From Sinobaca qinghaiensis (lineage in GTDB: Bacteria; Bacillota; Bacilli; Bacillales; Marinococcaceae): a stretch of DNA of 64,000 bases. The notes under the pieces were generated by a model. That model made no database searches, was not told the origin of the DNA, and saw nothing but the letters and a program-made list of their open reading frames with translations. Location of the stretch: positions 1 to 64,000 of the forward strand of contig NZ_RAPK01000010.1 in the NCBI RefSeq assembly GCF_003610495.1. The letters run 5' to 3'. Made by a program: the position numbers and the translations under genes. Positions within the stretch are counted from its first letter, which is position 1, and every line of letters starts with the position of its first letter. This document shows positions 54,709-62,870 of the stretch, one piece after another.

Positions 54709-56127
54709 ATGGCAAAAGTAACAAAAAAGTCCGTAGAAGAAATTGTTTCAACGGTAGGCGGCACCGATAACATCGAATCCGTTACCCACTGTGTTACGAG
54801 ACTTCGTTTTATTCTTCATGATGAATCGAAAGTGGACCAGGAAACCCTTGAGAATATTGACATTGTAAGAGGCTCCTTTTCATCAAGCGGTCAGTACCAG
54901 GTTATTATCGGACAGGGAGCTGTCGAAAAAGCCTACGCTTTTCTGCAGGAGATCACCGGGAAAGAAGGATCTTCCAAAGATGAAGTAAAAGAAAAAGCCG
55001 GCAAAAAGCAAAATGCGTTTCAACGGTTTATCCGCATGCTCGCGGACATCTTTATCCCTATTCTTCCAGCCATCGTAACCGCCGGTCTTCTGCTTGGTAT
55101 TAACAACATTCTGACAGGTCCGGGGATTTTCTTTGACGAACAGTCTCTTATTGACGTTTATCCGCAGTGGTCCGGTATTGCTGCCATGATCAGCGTCATC
55201 GCCAGTGCAGCCTTTGTGTTTCTGCCGGCATTGATCGGCTGGTCTGCTGTGACTAAATTCGGCGGCAGTCCGCTTCTTGGTATTGTACTTGGTTTAATTC
55301 TCGTGCACCCTGACCTTCTGAGCGCATATGCTTATGCAGATGCAAGTTCCGCCGGTGAAGTGCCGGTCTGGAATTTATTTGGACTTGATGTAGAAAGTAT
55401 CGGCTACCAGGGCCAGGTTCTTCCAGTATTATTAGCATCCTATGTTCTCGCTAAAATAGAGCTTTACTTAAAAAAACGGGTACCGGATGTCATTTCCATG
55501 CTCGTCGTAGCGCCCGGTGCGCTTCTTATCACCGGCCTGCTTTCTTTTATTATCATCGGCCCCGTTACGTTTGCCATTGGTAATGCAATTACGGACTTCT
55601 TTGTCGCAACATTTGATTCATTCGCGCTGCTGGGCGGTCTGTTGTACGGCCTGCTGTACGCGCCGATGGTTGTAACCGGCCTGCACCACACGTTCCTTGC
55701 AGTCGACCTGCAGCTGATTGGTTCTACCGGCGGCACCTTCCTTTGGCCGATCCTGGCTTTGTCCAATATTGCCCAGGGTGCTGCTGCGTTTGCGATGATT
55801 CTTGCTACTAAAGACCAGAACCTCCGCGGGCTGGCGAGTTCCTCAGGCATCTCGGCCTTTCTCGGCGTAACAGAGCCGGCATTATTCGGGGTTAACCTGC
55901 GCTTTCGCTTCCCGTTTGTGTGTGCCATTATCGGCTCTGCCATGGCCTCCATGTTTATTACGGTAAACGGGGTTCTCGCTACTTCGATTGGGGTTGGAGG
56001 CATTCCAGGCGTCTTCTCCATTTTCCCGGAAGACTGGATTCCTTTCATTATCGGCATGGTAATAGCAATAGTCGTTCCATTTGTCCTGACTATCACGTAT
56101 GCAAAAGTGAAAAAAATAGAAGTATAA
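54709..56127 (+). CDS. treP: Trehalose-specific PTS enzyme IIBC
   Basis: Imports and phosphorylates trehalose to trehalose-6-phosphate, 472 aa. The IIB domain (1-90) holds the phosphorylated cysteine in VTHCVTRLRF. The IIC domain has about ten membrane segments with GVTEPALFGVNLRF. There is no IIA domain, so phosphate must come from another IIA, as in B. subtilis TreP. The ATG at 54709 follows AGGAGGGATC. First gene of treP-treA-treR. Confidence 0.95.
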   Translation: MAKVTKKSVEEIVSTVGGTDNIESVTHCVTRLRFILHDESKVDQETLENIDIVRGSFSSSGQYQVIIGQGAVEKAYAFLQEITGKEGSSKDEVKEKAGKKQNAFQRFIRMLADIFIPILPAIVTAGLLLGINNILTGPGIFFDEQSLIDVYPQWSGIAAMISVIASAAFVFLPALIGWSAVTKFGGSPLLGIVLGLILVHPDLLSAYAYADASSAGEVPVWNLFGLDVESIGYQGQVLPVLLASYVLAKIELYLKKRVPDVISMLVVAPGALLITGLLSFIIIGPVTFAIGNAITDFFVATFDSFALLGGLLYGLLYAPMVVTGLHHTFLAVDLQLIGSTGGTFLWPILALSNIAQGAAAFAMILATKDQNLRGLASSSGISAFLGVTEPALFGVNLRFRFPFVCAIIGSAMASMFITVNGVLATSIGVGGIPGVFSIFPEDWIPFIIGMVIAIVVPFVLTITYAKVKKIEV

Positions 56128-56164
56128 TCGTCTGCCGAACAGCCTCTTAAAAAAACAAAACTGG

Positions 56165-56206
56165 AGCATTTCCCTTATTTATACTAAAGTAAATAGGGGA
56201 AATGCT
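56165..56206. other. Intergenic hairpin between treP and treA
   Basis: AGCATTTCCC with TTATTTA pairs with TAAATA and GGGGAAATGCT, a long stem with one bulge. It is not followed by a proper T run. It may stabilise the treP message end or reduce read-through. Confidence 0.5.
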
Positions 56207-56234
56207 TATTATTACAGCAAAGGTGGTTTTTAGA

Positions 56235-57920
56235 ATGGCGGATTGGTGGAAAAAATCAACGGTTTACCAAATATATCCGAAAAGCTTCAATGATACACAG
56301 GGAAACGGCCTTGGAGATATCCAGGGGATTATCGAAAAACTGGATTACTTACGAAAACTGGGTGTAGATATTTTATGGCTGACGCCTATTTATGATTCGC
56401 CGCAGAAAGATAACGGTTATGATATCAGCGATTATTATTCTATCTACTCAGAGTATGGAACAATGGCTGACTTTGACCGCCTTCTCCATGAAGCAAGGCG
56501 AAGGGATTTAAAAATAATTATGGACATAGTTGTTAATCATATTTCCACCGACTCTAAATGGTTTCAGGAGGCCCTGTCTTCTAAAGATAATAAATACCGC
56601 GACTACTTTATCTGGAAGGATCCCGTCAACGGAGAAGCCCCGAACAACTGGAAATCAAAGTTCGGCGGATCCGCCTGGGAATACGATGAAGCATCCGGCC
56701 AGTATTATCTTCACCTCTTTGATAAAACTCAGGCTGATTTAAACTGGGAAAATGAAAACCTCCGTGAAGATATTTACCGGATGATGAATTACTGGTTCCA
56801 AAAAGGAGTCGACGGCTTTCGGTTAGACGTGATCAATTTAATTTCAAAAGATCAGTCCTTCCCGAGCGACGATGGTTCTATACCACCGGGAGACGGAAGG
56901 AAATTTTATACAGATGGTCCGCGTGTGCATGAATATATGCAGGAAATGAACCAACACGTATTTTCTAAATACAACAGCGTGACGGTAGGTGAAATGTCCT
57001 CCACGACGATTGACCACTGTATTAAATATACGAACCCGGAGCGCCGGGAGCTTGATATGACGTTTAACTTTCATCATTTAAAAGTGGATTATCCCAACGG
57101 TGAAAAGTGGAAGCTTGCGCCTTTTGATTTTCTCGAACTGAAGCGGATTCTCTCCACCTGGCAGACACGAATGAATGAAGGCGGCGGCTGGAATGCTCTA
57201 TTCTGGTGCAACCACGACCAGCCCCGGGTAGTCAGCCGTTATGGCGACGATGGCGCCTACCGCGTTGAATCAGCTAAAATGCTGGCCTCGACTATTCACA
57301 TGCTTCAGGGTACTCCCTACATCTATCAGGGAGAGGAATTCGGCATGACCAACCCCGGCTTCAGCCGCATTGAAGACTACCGGGATGTTGAAACGCTTAA
57401 TGTATACGAAGAGCTTCTGGCTTCCGGCCTGACAGACGAAGAAGCCCTCACAATCATTAAAGAACGTTCCCGCGATAATTCCCGTACACCTGTTCAGTGG
57501 GATGCTTCGGAGCATGCGGGATTCACAAGCGGAACCCCTTGGATATTTCCGGCTTCCAACTATAAGGAAATTAACGCCGAACAGGCCGTTGCCGATGAAA
57601 ACTCCATTTTTTATTTTTATAAGGCGCTCATTGAACTACGGAAGGAATACGACATTATTACGGAAGGCGATTTCACGCTGCTATTGGAAGAAGATCCATC
57701 CGTATTTGCTTATGTAAGATCGTCCGGGACAGAAAAGCTGTTAACAGTAAGCAACTTTTACGGCTCTGAAACCAAAGTAAGCTGGAGTGCACAGGAAAAA
57801 GAACGTCTGCATGGCAGCGCCGAGCTTCTTCTCTCCAATTATAATAACAGCGCGTCCGGCCCTGAAAACTTATCGCTCCGTCCCTATGAAACAGCGATAT
57901 ACCGGATAACAAATGAATAA
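56235..57920 (+). CDS. treA: Trehalose-6-phosphate hydrolase (phospho-alpha-1,1-glucosidase)
   Basis: GH13 enzyme splitting trehalose-6-phosphate into glucose and glucose-6-phosphate, 561 aa. MDIVVNHIS, the nucleophile in GFRLDVINLISK, the acid/base in TVGEMSS and NHDQPR give the four GH13 regions. The ATG at 56235 follows AAAGGTGG; the ORF extends 11 codons upstream without support. Part of treP-treA-treR. Confidence 0.94.
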   Translation: MADWWKKSTVYQIYPKSFNDTQGNGLGDIQGIIEKLDYLRKLGVDILWLTPIYDSPQKDNGYDISDYYSIYSEYGTMADFDRLLHEARRRDLKIIMDIVVNHISTDSKWFQEALSSKDNKYRDYFIWKDPVNGEAPNNWKSKFGGSAWEYDEASGQYYLHLFDKTQADLNWENENLREDIYRMMNYWFQKGVDGFRLDVINLISKDQSFPSDDGSIPPGDGRKFYTDGPRVHEYMQEMNQHVFSKYNSVTVGEMSSTTIDHCIKYTNPERRELDMTFNFHHLKVDYPNGEKWKLAPFDFLELKRILSTWQTRMNEGGGWNALFWCNHDQPRVVSRYGDDGAYRVESAKMLASTIHMLQGTPYIYQGEEFGMTNPGFSRIEDYRDVETLNVYEELLASGLTDEEALTIIKERSRDNSRTPVQWDASEHAGFTSGTPWIFPASNYKEINAEQAVADENSIFYFYKALIELRKEYDIITEGDFTLLLEEDPSVFAYVRSSGTEKLLTVSNFYGSETKVSWSAQEKERLHGSAELLLSNYNNSASGPENLSLRPYETAIYRITNE

Positions 57921-57938
57921 GACGAGCTGGTGACAGGC

Positions 57939-58652
57939 ATGAAAAATAAATATATTCTTATATACGATGAGCTGGCCAAAGAGATCAGCAGCGGACTGTA
58001 TCAATCTCAGGAACTTCTTCCTTCTGAATCGGAACTGACGGAAAAATACAGTGTATCAAGAGAAACCATAAGAAAAGCATTAAAATTATTATCCGAACAC
58101 GGCTATATCCAGCGGATTCAGGGAAAAGGGTCTGTCGTGCTGGAAATAGATAAAGTAAACTTTCCTATTTCCGGCCTGGTGAGTTTCAAAGAGCTTGCAG
58201 GAAAACTTGGTCAAAGAGCGTCTACTTCGGTTACAGCGTTTGAGACCATCCTCCCTACTCCTTTTCTTGAAAAAACGCTTGATATTGATTCCAGGGAGCC
58301 GCTTTGGAATATCTCCCGGGTAAGAGAGATTGACGGCGAACGAATTATATTGGATAAAGATGTTATATTAAAGCGTACGGCCCCTGAATTAACAAAAGAA
58401 ATCTGTGCTTCTTCTATTTATGAGTATTTAGAAGACTCGCTTTCTTTAACGATCAGTTTCGCCAAAAAGGAAATCACTGTGGAGGAGCCTACAGCAGAAG
58501 ACCGGGAACTGCTTGACCTGGAGGGATTTTCTACGATTGTCGTAGTGAGAAATTATGTCTATCTCGATAATGCCCTGCTTTTTCAATACACTGAATCGAG
58601 GCATCGGACAGACAAATTCCGTTTTGTGGATTTCGCAAGAAGAAACCGGTAA
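57939..58652 (+). CDS. treR: Trehalose operon repressor TreR (GntR family)
   Basis: GntR/HutC-type repressor, 237 aa. The N-terminal winged helix (LPSESELTEKYSVSRETIRKAL, in pieces SESELTEKY and SRETIRKALK) binds the TTGTATATACAA operators. A UTRA effector domain (from about 80) should bind trehalose-6-phosphate. I take the ATG at 57939, though the GTG at 57930 is also possible. It ends at a strong terminator. Confidence 0.93.
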   Translation: MKNKYILIYDELAKEISSGLYQSQELLPSESELTEKYSVSRETIRKALKLLSEHGYIQRIQGKGSVVLEIDKVNFPISGLVSFKELAGKLGQRASTSVTAFETILPTPFLEKTLDIDSREPLWNISRVREIDGERIILDKDVILKRTAPELTKEICASSIYEYLEDSLSLTISFAKKEITVEEPTAEDRELLDLEGFSTIVVVRNYVYLDNALLFQYTESRHRTDKFRFVDFARRNR

Positions 58653-58657
58653 TAATG

Positions 58658-58689
58658 CAGGCCCCTGGTTAAAAAGGGGCCTGTTTTTC
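58658..58689 (+). terminator. Terminator of the tre operon
   Basis: CAGGCCCC pairs with GGGGCCTG, followed by TTTTT. Confidence 0.8.
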
Positions 58690-58769
58690 ATTTTGGCGGA
58701 CCGGCTCCCTGTAAAAGGTGAATTATCGGCTGATCCTATGGTACGATAGGAATGAAAGCAGGTGAACAT

Positions 58770-59729
58770 ATGTTTGAAATTAAACCCTACCCCGAATTTT
58801 CCTGGTCTCTTTCCAGGCACAAGACGCTTTTAAACTGTGCAAGGCAGTATGCCCATCAATATTATTCGGCTCACAACGGCTGGCTCCGTCAGGCAGAAGA
58901 ATCACAGAAGCATGCTTATCGCTTAAAAAACATTACGAACCTGGAAATGTTTTTCGGTTCGCTCGTACATGACAAAGTGGAACATATGATAAATGAATTT
59001 TACAAAGGTAATCCGCCTGCAGATGAAGAAACACTAAAAAAAGAGATACGCAGCGAGCTGAACAGCGGCTTTCTCGAAGCGGTTAATGAAAGAGAAGTAT
59101 GGTGGAACCGTCCCAAAAAAGGCACAATGTTTCATGAAATATACTATGGAGCTGCACCTGTGCTTCCTAAAGATAAAATCGAAAAAATAAAACAGCGCCT
59201 GGAGCTCGCCTTTGCTCATTTTTTCACCAGTAAAACATACCGGGAAATAAACGAATTCAAAGAGTCCGTTACGTTTATGGAAGCAGAACAGTTCAGGACT
59301 ATCCGGCTGAACGGCGAAAAAGTCTACGTTGTACTCGATTTTCTATACCATAATAAAGAGACGGATGTATGGACTATCGTCGATTGGAAAACGGGAAAAA
59401 AATCAGCGGAGGATCCTCATCAGCTTGCGCTGTATGTGCTGTATATTCTTGAGAATTACCCGGTTCCGGATATTGAACACATTGTTATCCGCAATGAATA
59501 CCTGCTCGAAGGGACGCATGAGGAGCACGTATTAACAAATGAGGTGCTCGAAGAAGTCCAGCAGTTAATGAAAACAAGCGTAGGCCGGATGAAAAGCTAT
59601 TTGGAAGACCCTTCCTTAAATAAACCGCTGCCGATTGAACAGTTTCCACAGACAACCGAATACCAGCGGACCTGTACGCGCTGTAATTTTCATGAACTCT
59701 GTTTTCCAGGGGAAATTCTTTTCAAGTGA
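58770..59729 (+). CDS. Stand-alone PD-(D/E)XK nuclease with AddB-like Fe-S cysteines
   Basis: RecB/Cas4-like nuclease, 319 aa, not recognised by name. It has G-x3-H (GSLVHDKVEHM), the core VLDFLY with TIVDWKTGKK, and QLALYVLY (Q-x3-Y). Cysteines C23, C302, C305 and C311 give one N-terminal cysteine and C-x2-C-x5-C, the same arrangement as the [4Fe-4S] cluster of AddB, Dna2 and Cas4. There is no helicase domain and no partner nearby. GCAGGTG precedes the ATG at 58770. Likely a DNA repair or processing nuclease. Confidence 0.78.
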   Translation: MFEIKPYPEFSWSLSRHKTLLNCARQYAHQYYSAHNGWLRQAEESQKHAYRLKNITNLEMFFGSLVHDKVEHMINEFYKGNPPADEETLKKEIRSELNSGFLEAVNEREVWWNRPKKGTMFHEIYYGAAPVLPKDKIEKIKQRLELAFAHFFTSKTYREINEFKESVTFMEAEQFRTIRLNGEKVYVVLDFLYHNKETDVWTIVDWKTGKKSAEDPHQLALYVLYILENYPVPDIEHIVIRNEYLLEGTHEEHVLTNEVLEEVQQLMKTSVGRMKSYLEDPSLNKPLPIEQFPQTTEYQRTCTRCNFHELCFPGEILFK

Positions 59730-59734
59730 AAACG

Positions 59735-59770
59735 AAAAAAGCAGCCGGATTGTTAACCGGCTGCTTTTTC
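59735..59770 (+). terminator. Terminator after the Fe-S nuclease
   Basis: AAAAAAGCAGCCGG pairs with CCGGCTGCTTTTT around ATTGTTAA. Confidence 0.9.
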
Positions 59771-59777
59771 CACTTCA

Positions 59778-59817
59778 GCTTAAGGATCGGCCTGCGGAAA
59801 GCGACCCCTGTAAAATT
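59778..59817 (-). repeat. Partial copy of the GCTTTCCGCAGGCC repeat
   Basis: The minus strand reads TTACAGGGG-x3-CTTTCCGCAGGCC followed by CCTTAAGCT. It is similar to the left half of the element at 21119-21215 (TTACAGGAG, GCTTTCCGCAGGCC, CCTCAGCT). Only about 40 bp are shared. Confidence 0.5.
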
Positions 59818-59828
59818 TTTTGTCTTTT

Positions 59829-60797
59829 TTATAAGAGAGAATCAGGGCTGCTTGCAATCATTTCCCCGCTGCCTTGAAACACAACGCTCTTGAGGGTCGC
59901 GGGCAGAATGAAATGTTCTCCTTTTTCTGCTTGAAACGTTTCATCCTCTGTAATTATTTCCAGTTTTCCTTCAGTGACGCTGATCAGCTGATAGCTTGAA
60001 GTGAAATCAGGCTTATAGCTGCCATTTACCTGCAGGTGAAGGACGGAAAAAAACGAAGAAGACACCAGCTGCTCCACTTTCGCCTCTTCCGTCTCCAATA
60101 CACTGCTGCGCTCAGGCTGGACGTTTTCATGAGGCGTCCTGGTTACATATATTGATTTTTCTGTATGAAGTTCTCTTTTGCTTCCATCAGGATTCAATCT
60201 GTCGTAGTCGTATACCCGGTATGTCGTATCCGAACTCTGCTGGGTTTCCAAAATAAGCGTTCCCTTGCCGATCGCATGAATGGTACCGCTCGGCACATAG
60301 AAAAAATCACCTTTTTGAATAGGGACTTTATGAAGAAGACGGTCCCAGGCACCCATTTTCATATATTCGCTTAGTTCTTTTTTTGATTCTGCATGATGAC
60401 CCAGAACAAGCTCTGCCCCGTCTTCTGCTTCGAGTACATACCAGCATTCTGTCTTTCCATAGGCTTCGCCCTTTTCAAGCTCCTGAGCCTGAGTGTCGTC
60501 CGGATGAACCTGAACAGAAAGGTCTTCAGCCGCATCCAGTATTTTCACTAAAAGCGGAAAGGTATCTTCTTTAGGATTCCCGAAAAGTTCCGGATGGCCG
60601 GACCAGAGTGCAGATAGTTTCCTGCCATGAAGCGGGCCGTTTTTCACAACGCTTTCTCCATTTGGATGTGCAGAAATCCCCCAGCATTCGCCTGTTTTAT
60701 GCGATGGAATAGTATAACCAAAATTGGTACGAAGCTTTTCGCCGCCCCAGATACGTTCTTGAAAAACCGGTTCCAGAAAAATTGGTTCGTTATACAT
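59829..60797 (-). CDS. manA: Mannose-6-phosphate isomerase, class I
   Basis: Zinc enzyme interconverting fructose-6-phosphate and mannose-6-phosphate, 322 aa. FQERIWGGEKL, GECWGISAHPNGES, LSVQVHPDD (metal ligands Q and H) and GDFFYVPSGTIHAIGKG (in part) are intact. AAAGGAGGC precedes the ATG. It is of the B. subtilis ManA/Pmi length. Confidence 0.93.
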   Translation of the reverse strand: MYNEPIFLEPVFQERIWGGEKLRTNFGYTIPSHKTGECWGISAHPNGESVVKNGPLHGRKLSALWSGHPELFGNPKEDTFPLLVKILDAAEDLSVQVHPDDTQAQELEKGEAYGKTECWYVLEAEDGAELVLGHHAESKKELSEYMKMGAWDRLLHKVPIQKGDFFYVPSGTIHAIGKGTLILETQQSSDTTYRVYDYDRLNPDGSKRELHTEKSIYVTRTPHENVQPERSSVLETEEAKVEQLVSSSFFSVLHLQVNGSYKPDFTSSYQLISVTEGKLEIITEDETFQAEKGEHFILPATLKSVVFQGSGEMIASSPDSLL

Positions 60798-60867
60798 AAG
60801 TGCCTCCTTTTGTATGCTGTTGTATTATGTACTTATTCATTGTAGAAAACTTTAGGAAAAAAGAAAA

Positions 60868-60900
60868 GCTGAAACCGGTCTTTCGGGGCCTGGTCTCAGC
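60868..60900 (-). terminator. Minus-strand terminator upstream of the DUF6884 gene
   Basis: GCTGAAACCGG pairs with CC-TGGTCTCAGC with one mismatch and one G-U pair. On the minus strand TTTTCTTTTTT follows. It lies between the DUF6884 start and the manA promoter region. Confidence 0.7.
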
Positions 60901-60914
60901 GCGGAGGTTATAAG

Positions 60915-61352
60915 ATGAAACAAATTGCTGTCATTCCGTGCGGTAAAAAGAAAATATGGGATATTGACCCCCGGACGGGACCTGTGTATGCAAAAGAAGC
61001 TTATCAAGGAACGCTGCATAAAAAATGCACGCAGTACGCCCGCTTTCACCACCTGTATCCGGTAATCCTTTCAGCTAAATATGGATTCCTAAAACCTGAT
61101 GATGTTGTCCCCGCTGACTATGATGTTGGGTTTCAGCACCATTCCGGCGTCATTAACGACGAAGCACTAATCTCACAGTGGCACGCAAAAGGCTTTTCCA
61201 GGACAGAAATAATTGTTGTGCTGACCGGAAAAAAGCATATCCGTGTCCTGAACCGGGTCATTGAAACCCCTCATCAATGGGAATTCCCACTCGCACATGC
61301 CCGTGGAATCGGTGACATGCTTCGCATTCTGGACCAGTCGGTTCAGCACTAA
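60915..61352 (+). CDS. DUF6884-like protein, unknown function
   Basis: Cytosolic protein, 145 aa. The opening IAVIPCGKKKIWD with a PCGKKK motif, SAKYGFLKPDD and the conserved aromatic/histidine-rich middle resemble DUF6884-like proteins (YaaA- or ArcS-related). The invariant CGKKK hints at nucleotide or RNA chemistry, but no reaction is known to me. GCGGAGG precedes the ATG. Its 3' end overlaps the converging nicotinamidase gene by 4 bp. Confidence 0.68.
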   Translation: MKQIAVIPCGKKKIWDIDPRTGPVYAKEAYQGTLHKKCTQYARFHHLYPVILSAKYGFLKPDDVVPADYDVGFQHHSGVINDEALISQWHAKGFSRTEIIVVLTGKKHIRVLNRVIETPHQWEFPLAHARGIGDMLRILDQSVQH

Positions 61353-61900
61353 CGTTTCACTTCCGCTCCGAGCGTGTTTTTAAAATGACTCAGTGCCCAT
61401 TCGTGACCTGTTTTATTGAAGCTTGCTACGTGCGCTTGATCTACATGTATGCGAAAGCCTTCATTGTAAGCGTCCACTGCCGTATGGAGAATGCAGATGT
61501 CTGTACATACGCCTGCAAGAACTACCGTTTTAATTTTTTTCTGGCGGAGAAGCATTTGAAGCGGCGTTCCGGCAAACGCACTGTAACGGGTCTTATCAAG
61601 CCAGTGTACGTTCGGCCTGTCTTTAATCGATTCGTACAGCTCTTTTACTTTCCCAAACAATTCCCTGCCCGTCTCCCCCCTAAGGTTATGAGGGGGAAAC
61701 AATTTTGTTTCCGGATGATCCGGCTCCTCGGGTTCATGAAGATCTACGGCAAAAAAGATTTCCTGCTCTTTTTCAACTGCCTCTTTGACACACTCTACAA
61801 TGGCATGTTCGATTTCACGTCCGGGAGCTCCGCAGGTTAATGCCCCGTCTTCTGCCACAAAATCATTCGTATAATCAATGACAAGCAGTGCTTTAGACAT
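61349..61900 (-). CDS. pncA: Nicotinamidase / isochorismatase-family cysteine hydrolase
   Basis: Probably deamidates nicotinamide to nicotinate for NAD salvage, 183 aa. The catalytic triad appears as D9 (VIDYTNDF), a lysine in LDKTRYSAF and a cysteine in AGVCTDICILHTA. Metal ligands are in VDLHEPEEPDHPE. It matches the B. subtilis YueJ/PncA type. AAAAGGGAGG precedes the ATG. It follows the SDR gene by 13 nt. No terminator is seen at its own 3' end. Confidence 0.88.
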   Translation of the reverse strand: MSKALLVIDYTNDFVAEDGALTCGAPGREIEHAIVECVKEAVEKEQEIFFAVDLHEPEEPDHPETKLFPPHNLRGETGRELFGKVKELYESIKDRPNVHWLDKTRYSAFAGTPLQMLLRQKKIKTVVLAGVCTDICILHTAVDAYNEGFRIHVDQAHVASFNKTGHEWALSHFKNTLGAEVKR

Positions 61901-61913
61901 AAATGCCTCCCTT

Positions 61914-62672
61914 TTATAACCTCATAGCGCCGTCGATGCGGATAATTTCCCCGTTCAGCATAGGGTTGCTGATTATGTGCTGAACCAGGCTGCCATACTC
62001 TGTCGATTTCCCAATCCGGTTGGGAAAGGGTACTTTTTCCCCAAGTCGTTCCAAAGCTTCTTTAGGAAGCGGATCGTACAGAATAGTTTCAAACACACCG
62101 GGAGCGATGGTCATTACGCGCACTCCGTATCTTGCCATTTCACGGGCGGCCGGAAGCGTCATGCCGGCCACTCCGCTTTTGGAAGCACTGTAGGCCACCT
62201 GTCCTACGCGGCCTTCGAGTCCTGCTATAGAAGCTGTATTGATAATAACCCCGCGCTCTTTATCTTCATTAGGCTCGTTATACCGAAGCTTATCGGCCGC
62301 AAGCCTCATCATATTAAAGGTGCCAACTAAATTAACTTCAATCACCTTTTTAAAATGGTCCAGCGAATGGACGCTTTTTTTATTCAGGATTTTTTCTGCT
62401 ACTCCAATTCCCGCCGCGTTGACGAGGCCATGAAATCCGCCAAAATAATCGGCTGTTTTCTCCAGGCTTTCCAATGAATCTTTTTCCGAGGTTACGTCGG
62501 TTTTCAGGAAAAGAGCATTTTCTCCCAGCTCTTCTGCCAGCTGCTTTCCTTTTTTGCTGTTTGTATCTATAATCGCCACTTTCGCTCCATGCTCCACCAG
62601 CACCTTTGCAGCGCCTCTGCCTAGTCCTGTAGCGCCGCCGGTTACCATAAACACATGACCTTTAATATCCAT
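61914..62672 (-). CDS. SDR, 3-hydroxyacyl-CoA dehydrogenase type-2-like
   Basis: NAD-dependent short-chain dehydrogenase, 252 aa, similar to HSD10-type 3-hydroxyacyl-CoA dehydrogenases. TGGATGLGRGAA, NAAGIGVAEKI, a serine in INTASIAGLEG and Y-x3-K (AYSASKSGV) are present. MTIAPGVFETILYDPLP (in part) is typical of that subgroup. A role in fatty-acid or branched-chain amino-acid degradation is likely but not fixed. Co-oriented with pncA. Confidence 0.83.
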   Translation of the reverse strand: MDIKGHVFMVTGGATGLGRGAAKVLVEHGAKVAIIDTNSKKGKQLAEELGENALFLKTDVTSEKDSLESLEKTADYFGGFHGLVNAAGIGVAEKILNKKSVHSLDHFKKVIEVNLVGTFNMMRLAADKLRYNEPNEDKERGVIINTASIAGLEGRVGQVAYSASKSGVAGMTLPAAREMARYGVRVMTIAPGVFETILYDPLPKEALERLGEKVPFPNRIGKSTEYGSLVQHIISNPMLNGEIIRIDGAMRL

Positions 62673-62870
62673 TTGTATCCCTGCTCTCTATGTAGTGTCC
62701 ATCATATATGCTTCTTCTCTACTTTAACATTAGCTGTTTATTTAAAAATCCCTGCTAATTAAATGAATAATTTTAAATTCACTAAAGAAGGGAACGTGTT
62801 ATTTGGCAGCAATTAGGCTAAAATAAGTATATATACTCATATAAGACAGGATAAGGCAGGTGCACAGGCT

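Noticed and set aside
55464-56096. Long ORF opposite treP
   Set aside because: Shadow of the membrane-protein codons; no independent signals.
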